Shown here in pieces: positions 63,011 to 64,000 of a stretch of 64,000 nt of DNA. The notes under the pieces were generated by a model that was not told the DNA's origin, did no database searches, and saw only the letters and a list, made by a program, of their open reading frames with translations. The position numbers and the translations under genes are program-made. The first letter of the stretch is position 1; every line of letters begins with the position of its first letter. This DNA comes from Pseudobacteroides sp035370245 (lineage in GTDB: Bacteria > Bacillota > Clostridia > Acetivibrionales > DSM-2933). The stretch covers positions 1 to 64,000 of the forward strand of contig DAOOVO010000003.1 of assembly GCA_035370245.1 (NCBI GenBank), read 5' to 3'.

Positions 63011-64000
63011 TCACACTCCTTTATTCATAAAATCAAGTTTAACTGCCATTTCCTTTTGTTTTGACGGGAATAGATGAGCATAACGGTAAGTGATTTCTAT
63101 GCTTTCGTGTCCCACTCGGTCAGCAATAGCAACGACGGAAAATCCCATATCAATTAAAAGACTGATATGGCTGTGGCGAAGATCGTGGATACGAATACGC
63201 TTTACCCCAGCTTCTTTTGCCCCTCTTTCCATCTCGTGGTGCAGATAGCTTTTGGTAACGGTAAAAACACGGTCTTTCTTTTTCAGCCCGTACTGCATAC
63301 TGAAAAATTCCTGCATTTCGGTACAAAGAAAATCAGGCATTTGCACAGTACGGTTGCTTTTCTTTGTTTTCGGTGAGGTGATAACATCCTGACCTTTCAA
63401 ACGCTGATAAGTCTTGCTGATTTTTACCGTTCCTTTTTCAAAGTCAAAATCGGCAGGGGTAAGAGCAAGTAATTCACCCTCACGGATACCTGTCCAATAA
63501 AGCATTTGAAATGCATAGTAGGAAAGCGGTTTATCCATCATCACCTCGGAAAACTTTTGATACTCTTCCTTCGTCCAAAACAGCATTTCCTTTCGTTCCT
63601 CACTGCCCATATTGCCTGCTTTTGAGGCGGGATTGCTGCGTAAATCATAAAATCTGACTGCATAGTTAAAGATGGCTGAAAGCTGATTGTGCAAAGTCTT
63701 AAGGTAAGATGATGAGTAGGGCTTGTTTTCCTCGTTGCGATAAGCCAGCATTTCATTTTGCCACGCTCTCACATCTTTGGCGGTAATATCGTTGATTTTG
63801 CGGTCTTTAAAGTACGGCAGAATTTTCTGCTGAATAATGTTCTCTTTGGTCTGCCAAGTGCTTTCCTTTAATCGTGGCTGCTGTTCTCTGCAATAAATTT
63901 CAACAAAGGCAGAAAAGGGCATATCCAAATCTCCTGAGCTTTGCTGCTGAAATTTCTGTTCCCAGTCCTGTGCTTCTTGCTTTGTGGCAAAGCCACGCTT
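63011..64000 (-). CDS. int: tyrosine site-specific integrase, N-terminus beyond window
   Basis: A 330-residue part of a phage-type tyrosine recombinase; the frame stays open to the right edge, so the start is outside. Residues show the arm-binding AP2-like end (KRGFATKQEAQDWEQKF), the core-binding SAM-like domain, and the catalytic residues: Arg in GIREGELLAL, HDLRHSHISLL (His-x-x-Arg), GH in VGHESIEIT and Tyr in YRYAHLF. It integrates and excises the element. Confidence 0.92.
   Translation of the reverse strand, partial: KRGFATKQEAQDWEQKFQQQSSGDLDMPFSAFVEIYCREQQPRLKESTWQTKENIIQQKILPYFKDRKINDITAKDVRAWQNEMLAYRNEENKPYSSSYLKTLHNQLSAIFNYAVRFYDLRSNPASKAGNMGSEERKEMLFWTKEEYQKFSEVMMDKPLSYYAFQMLYWTGIREGELLALTPADFDFEKGTVKISKTYQRLKGQDVITSPKTKKSNRTVQMPDFLCTEMQEFFSMQYGLKKKDRVFTVTKSYLHHEMERGAKEAGVKRIRIHDLRHSHISLLIDMGFSVVAIADRVGHESIEITYRYAHLFPSKQKEMAVKLDFMNKGV

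Larger units (their letters stand above)
51434..64000. mobile_element. integrative mobilizable element carrying a NurA-HerA-GHKL-radical SAM cargo, right end outside window
   Basis: The backbone (integrase, MobC-like, RepA-like, MobV, TnpV) is packed on the minus strand at 59695-64000; the cargo is a single plus-strand operon at 51764-59653 with its own promoter and terminator. No type IV secretion genes are present, so it is mobilizable rather than self-transmissible. The left end is placed at the guaA-like site and is inferred. Confidence 0.75.

Overview
The window looks like chromosome of an AT-rich, endospore-lineage Clostridia bacterium, probably near the cellulolytic Acetivibrio/Ruminiclostridium group. 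The reasons are a SigI/RsgI sigma/anti-sigma pair with Pro/Thr-rich extracellular linkers, a T-box-controlled thrS, a GerMN lipoprotein, strong GGAGG ribosome sites, and a compact pur operon. The taxon is inferred from gene content only.

Layout. 1-15.6 kb: envelope and accessory genes. These include a zinc-ribbon TcaA-like protein cut by the window edge, a metallophosphoesterase, a secreted papain-like protease, ferritin, asnB behind a structured leader, a deacetylase lipoprotein, and an extracellular metallo-beta-lactamase lipoprotein with a DUF3006 partner. Among them, at 11.7-13.3 kb, one polypeptide appears to join a SigI-like sigma region to an RsgI N-terminal domain, a membrane helix, a KPT-repeat linker and an Ig-like domain. 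15.6-23 kb: thrS with promoter and T-box, a separate sigI-rsgI pair, a GerMN lipoprotein and comEA.

23.1-36.8 kb is a seven-gene minus-strand operon for an unidentified polyketide or fatty-acid-like product. In transcription order it encodes a KAS III-like protein without the active-site Cys, an ACP, a KAS III with the Cys, an adenylate-forming ligase, an alpha/beta hydrolase, a 2624-aa synthase (KS-AT-KS-ACP-ACP-KR-DH) and an Sfp-type phosphopantetheinyl transferase.

37-51.3 kb is housekeeping: nadD-yqeK-lytR_C-rsfS-leuS, a ROK kinase, purEFMNHD behind a sigma-A-like promoter and a PurBox-like inverted repeat, and an AEC permease.

From about 51.43 kb to beyond the right edge lies an integrative mobilizable element. 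Its backbone is a tyrosine integrase, a MobC-like protein, a RepA-like ATPase, a MobV relaxase and TnpV, all on the minus strand. Its cargo is a tightly packed plus-strand unit: abiEi antitoxin/regulator, a frameshifted abiEii toxin, then a NurA-like nuclease, a HerA-like ATPase, a GHKL (Hsp90/MutL-like) ATPase and a radical SAM protein. The last four are the best candidate for an undescribed defence system. The left end carries what looks like the displaced last 12 bases of guaA, suggesting insertion at the 3' end of guaA, which should lie just past the right edge.
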